Shown here: positions 45,437 to 57,490 of the stretch, piece by piece
Layout: each line of letters opens with the position of its first letter
How positions within the stretch are numbered: the stretch's first letter is position 1
Origin: Coprinellus micaceus
Lineage: Eukaryota > Basidiomycota > Agaricomycetes > Agaricales > Psathyrellaceae
Length of the DNA: 64,000 bases
NCBI GenBank assembly: GCA_951394405.1
Contig: OX596344.1
Span: 1 to 64,000, forward strand
Direction: 5' to 3'
Made by a program: the position numbers and the translations under genes
Notes under the pieces: generated by a model
Seen by the model: the letters and a program-made list of their open reading frames with translations, nothing else
Told to the model about the DNA's origin: nothing
The model's database searches: none

Positions 45437-47523
45437 TTACGGTATCTCAATGACGTCTTTTCCAGCCAGGAAGATGTCCTCACTAGGTCTAAGGATAGAA
45501 GCTATCAGTACCAGTCCATGGAATTATTCGGATAGAATGCTTACATGAGAGCCATGACGGAGGCGCTCAAAACATGGACATCGCAACCCCCCAGCCATTT
45601 GAGGCGAACGAGCATGCTGATGGCATAACCGCCCCACGGGAAAAAGGCGTGCGCCAGATGGATATTTGGGTTTTGTTCGAGGTGAGCCGATGATTCTTGG
45701 GAGAATCGGTTCTCAACGAAGTGGTGGCCCAATATCTTCTCCTTGAGGTCTTCGACTGAGATCAACGTCACCTTGAAAGGGAGGAACCGGGCGTCGATGA
45801 CGGTCACAAGCGTATGAGAAAGGTCCTCCCGCCCGTAAATCGCTTCTGTTTCGTGGAAGCAATTGTTATAGGAAAGAAAGCTGGCGACGAAAGTGGCAAG
45901 GGATGCTTGAACTCGAGGCGTGAGGTTTTGGTCAATTCGTGACCTCGTACTGACAAGCAGTGCGCATTCTTCGCGGTGCCCAGACTCCCAGTCAAGGCGC
46001 TGGCAGTGTCTCGAGCAGTATGCCACACGGTGGCACTGTGGGCACTTCTTTTGCCTAGTTCCACGTTCCCTGTTATCGGAATGCTGGTGTTCAAGTGTGA
46101 GCTTGTAGGTTGGTCGCCAGAATGGGAGGAACACCCTTACCTGTATGCAGTGACACATGTCGTTGGCTGGTTTGGCTTCGGCAACACCTTTCGCCATCGC
46201 TTGCCGATCCCGTACCAATCTTAGGATGGAGTCCCAATAGGCCTCGAACGTCCCCGAGTAACCTTCCTGAAGGACCGAATCGAGGGGTAGATGAGAGGTC
46301 GCCTTCACCAGGCATCGTAGGGGCCCCGGATAGATGGCGTATGTTGCAAATTTCCGGAGGAGGGTCAAGAGAGAGAAGAGAGTTGCACGCCCGTTCTCAG
46401 GTCTTCCGTTGTCAGGTATTTCGGGGTCCCATACGGTCTCCGATCTTTCCAGGTGCCAGATGGTCTTCGTAATAATTCGATAGAACCCCCCGCTGAGCGC
46501 CGCCTTGACCTTCTTGATAGGCTTCAAGGGTCCCCCGTGGTCTCCAAGCGCCATGTCGGAGATGAACGCGATGAGTTGCAAAACTGAACCAGGAAAGGCC
46601 GTACCACGATCCGGAAGAATGTTGTCAAGAGTGAGACACAGGTCGAAGATGAAAGTCGAGGATTGAAGGGGGGTAAGTAGGTAATGTGGTAATTGATCAC
46701 GGAAATCGAGGAACGTGTCGGCGAGACGCACGAGATCCTCCAGGCGGAAAATCCGCAAAGAGGCGTCGATGCGATCGGTGGAAAGCTCGTGAATGCGGCT
46801 GACGATGGTAGAGACGACCTTTTTCGACGTGCGACGAGCTGTATGCAAGAAGGCCAAGAGACTGTCCCGACCGAAGTCATCCTCCACAATGCGTTCCAAG
46901 ACGTAAACGACTATACAGGAGTCGTTCGTATCGCCAGTGATGTACCCGCCGTTGTCGATCTTCCTGGTCCAAAGCTTGAGGGAGACCTCGATAGCGAGGG
47001 GTGTGGTCATAACTGCGTTGGTCAAGCCGTCGTCCGAGTCCATCAACGTGCGCATGCAATGAGCAATGGTGCAGAGGAATGGTCCGTGATCCTGGTCGGT
47101 AAAGGTGGTGGTCCAATTGTCGATGAAGGTGCAGAACCACCGCAGCATCCGTGGATATTCAGCGGTGAGAAGCGCTATAACCGCGTTTTTCGAGGAACCG
47201 CGAGGGAGCACAGTGGTGCATTGTGTGAATATGATCAACAGAGCGTCTTTGGCTGCGACCGCATTCTTGTACCCTTGGGGACTGATCGGAGAGCTGGGGA
47301 TGAGGGCGGAGGAAAGGAAGGGAAGGAACGTAGTGCTGATGGATATGTCGCAGTCCTGCGTCATGACAATGTATTGAGCAAGGTCACGCGGGGAACCCTT
47401 GATTGCGGTTTGTATGAGCTGAACGATGATACCCGAGTCGTCAGCCAGACGGAGAGACGGAAACTCCGAGTAACGCACCTGACGTTTGAGCCTTTCACGC
47501 CGGATCGCAAAGGGTAGAGACAT
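45437..47523 (-). CDS. MYND-type zinc-finger protein
   Basis: The exons are 47523-46141, 46083-45545 and 45488-45437, giving 657 residues. The first intron (57 nt) is a multiple of three and could be retained; the second (56 nt) replaces a premature stop with a 17-residue tail. The N-terminal 450 residues are helical, HEAT- or armadillo-like, as in many agaricomycete MYND proteins. The finger lies at about 456-501: MCHCIQH supplies the first ligands, then CPQC, CSRHC, and H-x3-C in DWESGHREEC. MYND fingers bind proline-rich peptides; no SET domain is present, so methyltransferase activity is not expected. The C-terminus (about 510-657) is globular. The start at 47523 is chosen because family N-termini begin with a short basic segment (RRERLKRQ) near the ATG. 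Confidence 0.85.
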
Positions 47524-47913
47524 CTGACTTGTAAACGGCTCAGCTGCGAGAATAATTCTGAAAGAGTGGGGGTGGAAAGCGTTAGGGAAAGCGTTAGGGA
47601 TCTCATGTTCGTTTATGTAGACAACCCTCCATGCCACAGACACAAAGAGCACTGGGAATCAGCAGAGTGCCTTTGTCGAATAGCGGCACTATTGGGATTG
47701 ACATTGTGGCATTGATCTTGCTTACGGTCGGACAGTCTCGATGATGTCCGACATAGTGAGGGAAAGTGGAGCCCGATCATGAGGGGCGCCTTTGAAAGAA
47801 ATGGGTCAAACTCAGTCCAGTAGGTTAAAGCAATTCGGGGAGTAAAATGCTCACCAGTTGAACCATAGGCGCTGTGACTGGACAACATGTGAGCCGGGAT
47901 TAGAGCCCACCCG

Positions 47914-49164
47914 TTAGACTTGAAAGGCGAGGGGATCATGTACGATTGATGTCATGGCGGTCCGACATCTCTGAAAAGGGTCACTTCCAGAAAGGTGACT
48001 AAGAAACGCCTCCTCATGATCAAGGAAGGTCAGAGCGAACGCGAAGAGTACTTTGAGGCTTGTTGTCTCTTCTTGTTTGGCGGTGGCGGAAGGAATCACG
48101 CGCCACGGTGGCTGTGCGAGAAGCCCAGATGATTTCATCACATAGGACTCGGAGTCTAGACTGTCTAGGACCGTCACAAGTGTGCTACGATGCTCAGGCT
48201 TTCGGTATGTAGAGCTGTCGGGAGGCCAATGGGTCGACCGCGGCCCATCAGCATCGTTATGAGCACAAAGGTGGCTACGAGTTCATGGCGAATCGATTAC
48301 AAGCAGAACTGGCTGCCAGGCATCAGCCTCCACTCCCCGTCGTTCATGATCCACACTCGCGGGGTCAGCGAGTTCACAGCCCTGTTAACGAAGAAATCCC
48401 CATTCTGGGCACCGACCCCAGGAGGAGGCCGGGGCATCAGCGTGCTGGACACCTTCTCGTAAACATGAGGCTCTCTATGCCCCACCAAATTGCTCCCGTT
48501 TATGTCCCTGAAATTGGTGTGGACGTCTCCCTGCGAGATCGAAGAGTTAGCAGATCGAAGAATAAGTAGTGTCGGAGTAACCCACCGAGGGCTGGAGCGA
48601 GTCAATGACAGAGCCTGCGTTTTCAAGTGTCATTCCACCTGAGATGGGGGGTGGGCGTTGAATAGGATCTGTAGCATTATCCAACGTGCTCGCAGGCTCT
48701 GAAAGGGGCCCCAATGAAGGTGTTGTGGGATCCGAGTGTAATGGCAACTCCTCGTAGCCCCGAGCGTGCAGATGTTCTGGCAACCTCGAATTCTGTTCGT
48801 TTGAGGGAACGCTCCGATGTTCGGTTTGTGTGATCGGCGCTATGGCCCCGAGGTCTTGGGATGCATGCACGGTAGGCGTTTCATTGCTAAATTCGGTGGC
48901 ACCGGGAGGCGTATCTTCACCGTTCTGGGGTCCGTCTTCGTCGCTCGGAGTGCTTTCTTCGTCGTCCGGGTGGTCCCCTCCGTTGTTCAGGTCGCCGTTC
49001 AATTCGGTAGGGCGAGATTGTCCATCTTGCGGCATAGCTGGGTCACAATTGTGGCCTATTTCCGCCTCTCCCAACGTGGTGGCCTCCACCATTTCAACGC
49101 TTGGTTGGGTGTGCTGCCCTGGAGGACCGTCACACTTCCACAAAGGGGAGTATCTCCTTCGCAT
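47914..49164 (-). CDS. Unknown protein with acidic disordered N-terminus
   Basis: The model is 49164-48586, 48530-48301 and 48214-47914, with introns of 55 and 86 nt in matching phases; the product is 369 residues. The first intron has a clear CTAAC branch site. Residues 1-190 are acidic, Gly/Asp/Glu/Pro-rich and surely disordered. Exon 2 is compact (DVHTNFRDI, FFVNRAVNSLTPRVWIMNDGEW), and exon 3 is helical (LKVLFAFALTFLDHEEAFL). A protein-like segment in another frame continues to about 47613 (FDPFLSKAPLMIGLHFPSLC), so the true 3' end may lie there through an exon boundary I could not place. I do not recognise the family. It lies head-to-tail upstream of the MYND gene. Confidence 0.55.
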
Positions 49165-51964
49165 CCTTGAGAGCTTATGAACCTAAAGGCGATGAGATAA
49201 ACGTCACCGAAGCAGGATTCCGTATACCCACCGCTGCCCCCCTGTCAGTCATTGGGGAAGTGATGTATAGAGTGGAACACCGTCGCAGCATTGGGAAGGA
49301 GAGCCTGGGAGTGGCAGAGAAAGGCGGATGAGAGGAGGGTGGCGAAGCGAGGCGGGTGTGGTTGCGTCCTACGCATACTACGACGACTTCATATTCCTTC
49401 AGAGACCGCAGTGATGTCATGATGGTCGAAGCTCGGAGAGAATCGCTTTGCTGAGACGAAGCATGTGCAGACCAAGGCCTTTCTTTGGCTCCGGAAAGCC
49501 ACTTGGGTTGAGCGAGCAGTCCCGACCTTTGCGCGAGTCAAGTGGTTCAGATGCATCCACACTGTAAACACAGTTGGCGCCACGTTCGAAGACTTTCCGC
49601 ATAAAACCTACGTACAAAGACAACGAGGGTCATCCGCATAAAGAATGCATATCAATACCAGGACTCCTGTTCCTCAGCAAGGTGACGCACCTCAGTTTCC
49701 TGGAATTATCGCTCCCAAGTATCCCACTCGAAGATCCATCGACATCCCAGCTCAGAGCTTTGCGCAGACCAATCACATTCCGTGCCCTCGAAATCGTACC
49801 CGTCGTGGGTATCCCGGATCCGTCATCGAATTCGTCCTGGCGATGAACTTGCCTACTGTCCAGCATAAAGATCATCGGGCCACGATTCCAGCGTTATTAC
49901 AGCAGGCTTGGAGGCCGCTACTGGAGCACTTCAGGGTCTTCACATGTTTGCCAGCATTCCAGTTTGGATCGATTGGGCGTCCAGAGTGAGAATGGGATGG
50001 GGAGGACGTTGAGGTTACTGTTCCTTCGGGAAATTACGGGTGTGGGATAAGGAGAATATTTAGCAGCTGCTCGTTGCTAGTCGGTGTCGACTCTTGTGGT
50101 GGTCAAGAAAACTCCTTGTGGTCCCGGAGCAAAGTGTCTGGCATCCGTTTCCGCGTGATGCAATCCTGCGTAGCGGGGCTCGAACGCGTCACCACATAAC
50201 GTGTTGTTTGGTAGCCTCTGGTCATCCAAACACGAAGAGGGGCACGAACCCGGCAATGTCTCGCAGCGTGCGACGAGTTATAATTCTTACGCATGGAGGG
50301 AGGATGACTTGCCAACGGCAATGCAGGGGCACGCTGCAGCCTCGGGTCCTCTCAGTCGCGAACTTGGGCCAGATCCACAGGACCCTGATGGTCCTCGGAT
50401 GGCCTGATTCAGTCTCAATTGGGTAACATCCAGCAAGTTGACTAAGCATGGAAATGGTTTTATCTGCGGTTTTAGTTGAAGAGTTGCTACCATAGTCGAT
50501 GTATTTTCCTGGTCTCGACAGAAGAGCGTGGGCCGGCCTTCGGGCCTGCCGAGTGGCTGTGTCGGTCGCCAAAATGATTAGATCAATGACTCAATTTGCC
50601 TCGCCACAATTCTCCGATATGTCGAATTTCCCGAATTCCTTCGATATGTGCCTCGCCACGATTCTAAGGTAGGAGTCAAGTGAAAAGGCTACTTAGCCTA
50701 ATCCGTGACCTCTTCTTCCTTCCACGAGAACCCTCTGGCACTCGACCACATATTGACGCGAGACTCTCACAAAGACCTTATCTCTCCTTTCGCGGCAGAG
50801 CCGCCCTGTGTCACTCTTCGACCCTCTTCGCTGTCCCTCGGTACCTCTCAAACGATTGTTAAACTACTCTTCAAACCTTGGGATGTTCTGGGCCCAAGGG
50901 GAGTGAAATGGGTCGTGTAAAGTGAGGCGGTAGGGCATCCGCCTAGGATTGGAAGGTGCGGGCTTGAGCGGACGGAGGAGGATGCTGCGGACGTCCTGCA
51001 CTCGACGGCGGGGTCGACAGTGGGGGTCTCGTCGCCTGACAAGCAAAACCGTACCTCATAACCCTCATGCGTAATACTGTCTGCGCGCAGACAAAATGTG
51101 TGTGACGTGGCTTGAGCGGCGCGGCGACGCTCGTGCGATGTATGATTTCGTTCTTGGACCAGAGGCACGGATTGAAGCTGGAGCCCTTGGTCTCTTGCAT
51201 GTGCCGACTCACTGTCAGTCGTTGGTCCAGCGACTCGAAGCCCAAAGAAGCCGCAAGCGGCCTTCCAACCTTCCAAACAGACCTGTCAGTGCCACAAGGT
51301 CCAAGCCATCCGAAAGCCAACCGCGCACTTACGTAACGGATACGAACTTGAACTGCTTCACCCATTCCGCCTGTGCCTCGGGGCCGCACCGCACCATGAC
51401 CAAGGCATAAGGCGTGGTTTGGGATCGCGCATGCCAACTGCTGTCTGCATGTCGCCTTCTCCAACCCTTCCAACTTTCCCATTTTCAAGCAATCGACAGT
51501 GGCGCTGACTTTTGGTTCATACTTTGGTTCACTTCGCTGGTCATAGGTTTGGTGGCCCAATGCGAAGGGTCCATCTACTCCCGACCATAGGACCAGGGGG
51601 CCACTGTATAGAACTTGGGCTAGCATGACTGGTACCTCGTTGAACTCGACCAACTGGTATGAGCATTAAACCGTTCCTTTCTTTCTGGCATCCTAACTTC
51701 GCTCCCCAACCCCCGACCTTGACCATCGCTAGGACTCGCATCGTTCAGAAATGCCACAGTGGCGTGTGAGTGTGCGGTTATGATAACCATTTATAAAGCC
51801 TCGGCAATCTGTGGGGGGTGCGAGGGTCGCATCCGTTCCCTTACCATCCTTCTCGTGTCGTCCGACCTGCATCCTCTTCCAGTCGCAACGTCTCGGCCTT
51901 CCTTGGACCCCGTGGACCCGAATCCTGCCATATCTCAAGGCGTTGGCTTGAACTTCACGGAAGT
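49165..51964. other. Long intergenic stretch
   Basis: No gene with protein-like character and consistent splice sites was found. The region holds a dispersed repeat copy near 50555 preceded by a GC-rich hairpin (50534-50552), and a degenerate tRNA-like stretch at about 50914-50975. Open frames at 50848-51276 and 50943-51653 overlap and lack domain features. Confidence 0.4.
50534..50590 (+). repeat. Dispersed intergenic repeat, copy 2, with hairpin
   Basis: A GC-rich inverted repeat (GGCCGGCC TTCG GGCCTGCC) is followed by GTGGCTGTGTCGG and GCCAAAATGATTAGATCAATG, the same element as near 42791 and 59486. The copy differs by a few substitutions. Confidence 0.65.
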
Positions 51965-54900
51965 ATGCCACGAGACGACATCGCTGATAAAGGCAAACGA
52001 CCAGCCCTTTCTCAAGGCGTCTGGCAAGCAAGAGATGACGTCGGTGATAAGTTCCAACGAGCTATCGCTCCATACCCTCAAGGTAGCTGGGACTGTTCCC
52101 TCTCATACGCTAAAGCTGACAATATTCTCACATCAGGTGCAGATAACAAGTCGAAAGCAAAGGTTGCGAGGAAAATTAGCGACCAAAACCGAGAGAACGA
52201 ATTACTATTGAACAGAGGTTCTAGCCGCGATAGCGGTCATGGCGGTCATGGCGCTCTTGCTTCCTCCCCCTCCGATGCTTCTCCCACTAACGCAAACTTG
52301 CGCGGAAGCCGCTCTCAGGCAGTGCAGCCCATCCAGGGGCAAGACCCGCGTGGCACAAACATCGGTGCCCGTGATTATACACCACGAACCTCATCGCACT
52401 TACGGAACACCGTGAATGACATGCCTACCCCTCCGACAACACAAGTAACCGACCCCATGCCTCCACCAGGACACCACTATCCCCAGAGCCATCAGATACA
52501 TGGCGCTTCTCCCGTCCTTCCGACACCGCCAACCACACAATACCCTCCTGATGTAAGGGACTCGGAGCAGGGATCGGCTCACACTCACGAAGACAATCCG
52601 TTTCGTGTCCCATTCGGTCAGAGCGCGTCAGGACCCACCTTTGGCGATATTTCGGTGGATTCGGACATCCAAATGGACGTTGAGAGGGATTCGCCTACTC
52701 CCGGGGCGCGGGATGGGCACGCACCGAGAGGTCGTGACGGTCATTTCCCGGGGAATCATTCGTCAGAGGGCCCCTCCAGCAGCCGCGATTCCGTTCGTAT
52801 TGTCAAGTCTTTTTGCTCAGGAAGCGCCACGAAGCTAACCCTATTTAGATCCAGCGTACTCATTATTCGGAAGACCACAACTCATGGCAGCGTCCGAACA
52901 GTGGTTCTTCGCAAGCGGTAAGCTACATTCTCCTTTGCGCGTATCATCAGATGCGATGATTTATATTACCCCTAGGCTGCTGAACATAGTAGAAGCTTCT
53001 CGCAGCAACACGCCATCTCGCGGCCTCCCCTGAACAATGGCTCTCCTCAACGGGTGAGCGCCTCTTTATCAAACCTCTGTTTGACACAGACTCACGCTCC
53101 CTCAGCCACCTAACCGAGATACCGCTCCCCCGCAAGGATGGCCATGGGCAGGGGCTGTATCGACTACACCACAGCAATCATTTCCCGATCGAAGGGCGGG
53201 AGCCCACCTTGCTTCGCAAAGTCTTGGGGTTCCAGGGAACGTGTCAACCACACCCGAAGGTCCTCCACCCAAGAAGAGGACACAGCATCAGCACCCAGGG
53301 GTCCCAGGGAACGTGTCAACCACACCCGAAGGTCCTCCACCCAATAAGAGGACACAGCATCAGCACCCAGCCCCGCCACAGTCTGAGGCGTCGTCGACAA
53401 CCCCTCAAGGCCTCCCCCCCAGTCGACAGACGGCGTATCACCATCCGGCCTCGCAACAGCCCAACACTTCGGGGAATGCTTCAACTACGCCCCAGGGTCG
53501 TCCCCCCAGCCGACAGACAGGTTACCAGTATCAACATCCCACCCAACAACAATCCGTCTCGACTCCGCCCGACCCAAGCAGGGTAGCAAGCACATCTTCT
53601 ACGCGCCAGGGTCTTAAACGTAAATTGAGCCCACCCCACCAACCACCGTCATCTTCCCTCCAATCATCCGGATCAGGAGCGACCAGAAATGAACCTTCAA
53701 CCGGCCAACCAACCTCCGCCACCTCTATCACTCTGCCTCGAGTCGGTCTTAGGCCTCGCCTATTCACGTTCCGGCACGCTGACCCCGGGTTTGGAGAGCG
53801 TCTGAACAGACCTCCAATAAATAACTCTGATGATAGTTTTCGGGATGGCTCTGCACACATGGGCCCTCCGATTCAGGTTCCTCGGCCACCCACCCAGCGA
53901 GGGGTTGCTGGTACCAGCATGGGTCCTCCAAGCCAGATTCCTCCGCAGCGATCGCGCTCAATAGTCCAGCAGCAGGTTGGCGGTACAAACTCCAACTCTA
54001 CGACATCTAGGTCACAAAAGCCACGTTTGGGCAACATGGATGACAGGCCAGCTACTGTATCGGGGTCAACGGGAGCGCAATCCTCAGGAAGTCAATATGA
54101 CCCCCGCATGAGACGCCCATCCCAGCCCTCGGTACCAACGACCGCCCACCCATCGTCGAAGAGCCAGGGTTTAGGCAGTCGACCATCGCCCAGGCCTCAG
54201 CAAGGAGCGTTCGGCATGCCCTCTAGCCCTGGCACTGCAGAAGGTGGGCGTAAACCTCAGCCACCCGACTGGAGCAGCTCCTACAACCGTTACGCCAATT
54301 TGGGGCCTTCAAGCACTCCGCCACAACCGTTGTCATTCGTGTCACATCAGCAGGCTGCCACTTCGGGTTCCAGCTCTGCTTTTGAGCAGAGCGGCCGCGG
54401 ACCCACCCCAGTTCGACCTATCGACGGTACTCACGACCGTTTCGCCGATGGTTCTCCACCACAGCACCCAGAGAGTCGCCCCCCTCCCCTTCGTCAACAG
54501 CTATCAGGGTCAGTACTCGGAGGGGCACGATCCTCAGGGAATGGGCATCCCACCCACCGTGCCCAGTTAGCGGGTCGGTCCGAGCAAGCTCCAAGGGAGC
54601 CAAGCAATATTCCTCGACCTCCTGGTTCGAGCTCCCACAATCCCATTCCGCATGTTCAACCTGCGAGTCGAACCTCCACGCCCTCTTTACAGCCACAAAA
54701 ACCTCCAGGATCTCCCTCGGTCAGCGAGAACTCGAGGACTCATATCTCACAGACATCAAGTCCTTCTCGGACTCGAGGACAATCTGATCTTTTTCTCGAC
54801 GGTGCCGAGGATGACGTATGCATTAGCTTTCCAATTATCGATATTCCAGCCTAACAATACTTGCAGGACCGTCCCATGGAGGATCTTTCCGACCGTAACA

Positions 54901-56301
54901 GAGATGACGTCCGCCAAAACGAAGATGGTCATGTCGACGATGGTCACCTTTATGACGGGGACAACGATGGCGATGACCACGACATGGATAACGAAACCGG
55001 GGACTTCTACTCCAACGATGACCACGAGGACCTCCGTCGTCGGCTTGAGCTCCTGGAAAATTCATATTTATTGTTTACTTCAAGGATGAATGCAGGCCCT
55101 GCCCCACCACCACCACCACCACCACCACAGCAGAATATGCCAGGGGCAGCAGCGTTCGCAGGGATACCAAACTGTAAACGAAAGCATCTGAAGAAACCAT
55201 ACAACGAACATGATCGTGCCCTGATCCGTGTCGTCCAAGAGACTTTCGGTTCCCTCATGAATAATTACCAAGCCGCATACGCAGACGACGTCAGGAAATT
55301 CAATCGAGACGCGGGACCAGGCGATATCGCTTGCACTGAACAGTCTTTCTCCCCGGATTGTCACTCCGACCTCAAGAGCAAGTGGAACAAGAGCGTTTGT
55401 CGGGTCCTCCAACACGCCGTCCTGAATTCAGGGAAACCCGACATCCCCCCCAATCCGGACCACAAGTTTCGAGATCGCGTCTTACATTACGCTTTCTGCC
55501 GCTTACGATCGTGGCGCCGCACGAAGCGACGGCCTACCACACCAATGGAGAAGGCTGCGAAGCGCCGTTACGAGCGGAGGCGCTCTCTATTCTTTCGTCG
55601 CATCAACGCCGCCGGTTCTCGTGCTGATGCGAGGCACCATGTCGACATGATCGACGCCTACGGGATCGACGGGATGAGTTCAGACGAGAGCGACCATGAG
55701 TCGACTTTATCTGGACAGACTGTATATCGTATATTGAGGAAAGAGTGGCGACATCCGGACGCCACTGTGTGCTTCCGAACTCTCGACGGGCTGCACCAGG
55801 ACGGGAAAGTCAGACTCGATGCCGGCCATCTTGTCGCCTCCCGGGGAGCCCGTGTACACCTTCGTGGACGAAAACCGAACCTCGAACGAATTAGTTCAAG
55901 ATACCCTGTTCAACGACTCTTGGGGTGCTACTATAACCCCACCTACATGAGCTCGGAGGATTGGAAGATTCAGCTGGAACCTATCCCAAGTGAACAATAC
56001 GACTTCACGCTCCCTAGATATCTCTACCGGTGCGTCCATATTTCTTTGTGCTTCCGCCACTCGCTGAATGGACTTGCAGCATTGCTGATGAAAATAACGG
56101 CGATGTCACCGATACGGGGCCGTATCCAGGGTTTCCTCCGAACGATGAGTGAGTACTCGTAGGTCTCCTAGGCCAACATCTCCACCCTCTCTGACACCCT
56201 ACAGTATTCCCAGCGACGGCCCGGGAGACAACGAAAACGGCACTGGTGACCTCAGTAACGAAAACCAACAGATCCCATCCGACGATGACATTTATGTGTA
56301 A
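51965..56301 (+). CDS. Long protein with disordered repeat region and GMSSDESD-motif C-terminus
   Basis: Eight exons: 51965-52082, 52137-52792 (or to 52801), 52849-52917, 52976-53053, 53106-54815, 54867-56029, 56080-56148 and 56205-56301. All phases agree and the product is about 1319 residues. Residues 1-870 are Ser/Pro/Gln/Gly-rich and disordered, including four tandem units of the form STTP-x-G-PP-x-x-xQT. Residues 894-930 are strongly acidic, and an eight-proline run lies near 957. From about 980 the protein is globular and basic (KKPYNEHDRALIRVVQETF, RRRSLFFRRINAAGSR, then DGMSSDESDHES near 1145, then EWRHPDATVCFRTLD). The last part is a conserved agaricomycete family, often multicopy, of unknown role; its basic core and nuclear-type composition suggest a nucleic-acid or chromatin role, which is inference. 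Exon 1's intron keeps frame and could be retained. Confidence 0.75.
53226..53560 (+). repeat. Intragenic tandem repeat, 72-bp period then diverged copies
   Basis: Two nearly identical 72-bp units start at 53226 and 53298, coding GVPGNVSTTPEGPPPKKRTQ plus HQHP. Two diverged copies follow to about 53560, with STTPQG and PPSRQT. The first pair differ at only a few bases, so the duplication is recent. Confidence 0.85.
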
Positions 56302-56879
56302 CTACGTGTCTATCACCGTGTTCCCCGCTCTTTGACTGTCTCTCAGCATCGCCAACGGGGACCACCTTGTATCCTAGAGAACTCGGAATGCATTATGGGT
56401 ACAGAAGGAGACGGATAAGCAATTGGTCCGCCCCATCGGCAATGTCTTGAACGTGTTTCACCCTGGTGTCCCTGTAATTGGAAGCTTCGCAGGCTTGAAC
56501 GTTGAAGGGCAGTAGGTGTACAGACTCAAAGCCGCCTATACTATCGTGTTATCGTGTCGGCGCTAAGAATGATGCGTAGCTCGTAACGTCGTAGGGCGAT
56601 TTAAAAAAAATGGATGGTGGTGGTATCGCCCTTGGTCGCCTTCTGCTCGTTGTTCGTGCGGTACCCCATCTACTGAGGCGGAGTCGGCATCGAGCTTCGA
56701 CTTTGCACTTCTCCTCCCTGTGGTCGTTTCTCCACAACTTGGTGCATTGAACGACAGGGGGTCTGTCTTGGAAGGGGCGAAGGGCGCAGTACTGGCCGAA
56801 TGCCGCGAGCTTACCAAGCTTGAGTAAGTCCTTGGTGGCGTCCTCGTCGTTTATCGCGAGAATGACTGATGGGCGAGCA
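56302..56879. other. Intergenic, no supported gene
   Basis: This is the 3' flank of the preceding plus-strand gene. Short open frames only; an A-rich run (56602-56609) was the only feature noticed. Confidence 0.4.
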
Positions 56880-57490
56880 CTGCCCTCCAGCCCTTCGATG
56901 GTGCGATGATATGCTTGTTGGTGTCGTTATAGGTGGGGTCGCAGTTGATGAGTTCATTGTGGGTCCCTTCGGCGGTGTAGATTCTGGCATCGGTCCCGCT
57001 GTTCAAACACATGGTCGGGATGCCACCGATCTGGATCTTCCACCATAGTGAGGATGTTATGGTGGCCTTCTTGAAGCCTTCTTCGAGCCAGTCTAGGTGT
57101 TTAACGATCCTCCTTTCGTTCTCGTCGGCGGAGTCTCGGGCCTCCTTCGAAGGGTGCGAGCAGTACCCCTTCGTTCGGTTCCGTCTTGCCGCCGAGGGAT
57201 TTCATTCGGTTGGCGAGTTCGTTCTCTACGGTTTTGAGCAGGGTCGCCAAGGATTGCATAGCGACGGATAGGTTGTTCACCTGCAATGCGATTTGGACGG
57301 CGAATCTGGTTGAGGCAAGGGCTTGGTTTCGCGCACTGAACAGCAGGGCGATGCGTCTGTGTTATGAGGGTGCTTGCGGCGTTGACTGCGTCTTGGAGAA
57401 TTAGGGCGTACAGAGGGGGTTGGAGTTGCTGACCTCGAGTCCGACAGGCTTAGCCTGGACCGACGGGATTCGGGAGTGTCCCCAGTACGA
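56880..57490 (-). pseudogene. Broken coiled-coil protein gene, basidiomycete orphan family
   Basis: Reading leftward, one frame gives LYALILQDAVNAASTLITQT (about 57400-57340). The next gives ARNQALASTRFAVQIALQVN, NLSVAMQSLATLLKTVENEL and ANRMKSLGGKTEPNEG (about 57330-57160). A third gives DSADENERRIVKHLDWLEEG, FKKATITSSLWWKIQIGGIP and TMCLNSGTDARIYTAEGT (about 57140-56940). No GT..AG intron bridges the frame changes, so two frameshifts are inferred. The intact product would have had a heptad-like helix (about 90 residues) followed by a small globular end, a layout I associate with recurrent agaricomycete hypothetical proteins. Upstream sequence to 57795 is open and Ser/Arg-rich and may be its N-terminus. 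Confidence 0.6.

Noticed and set aside
46693..47517. Plus-strand open frame of 274 codons
   Set aside because: It is antisense to the MYND gene, has no domain, and is explained by the codon use of the real gene.
50914..50975. tRNA-like sequence (GGCGGTAGGGCATCC, then CCTAGGAT)
   Set aside because: The anticodon and T-arms do not fold and the T-loop lacks the consensus; it is too weak to list as an RNA gene.
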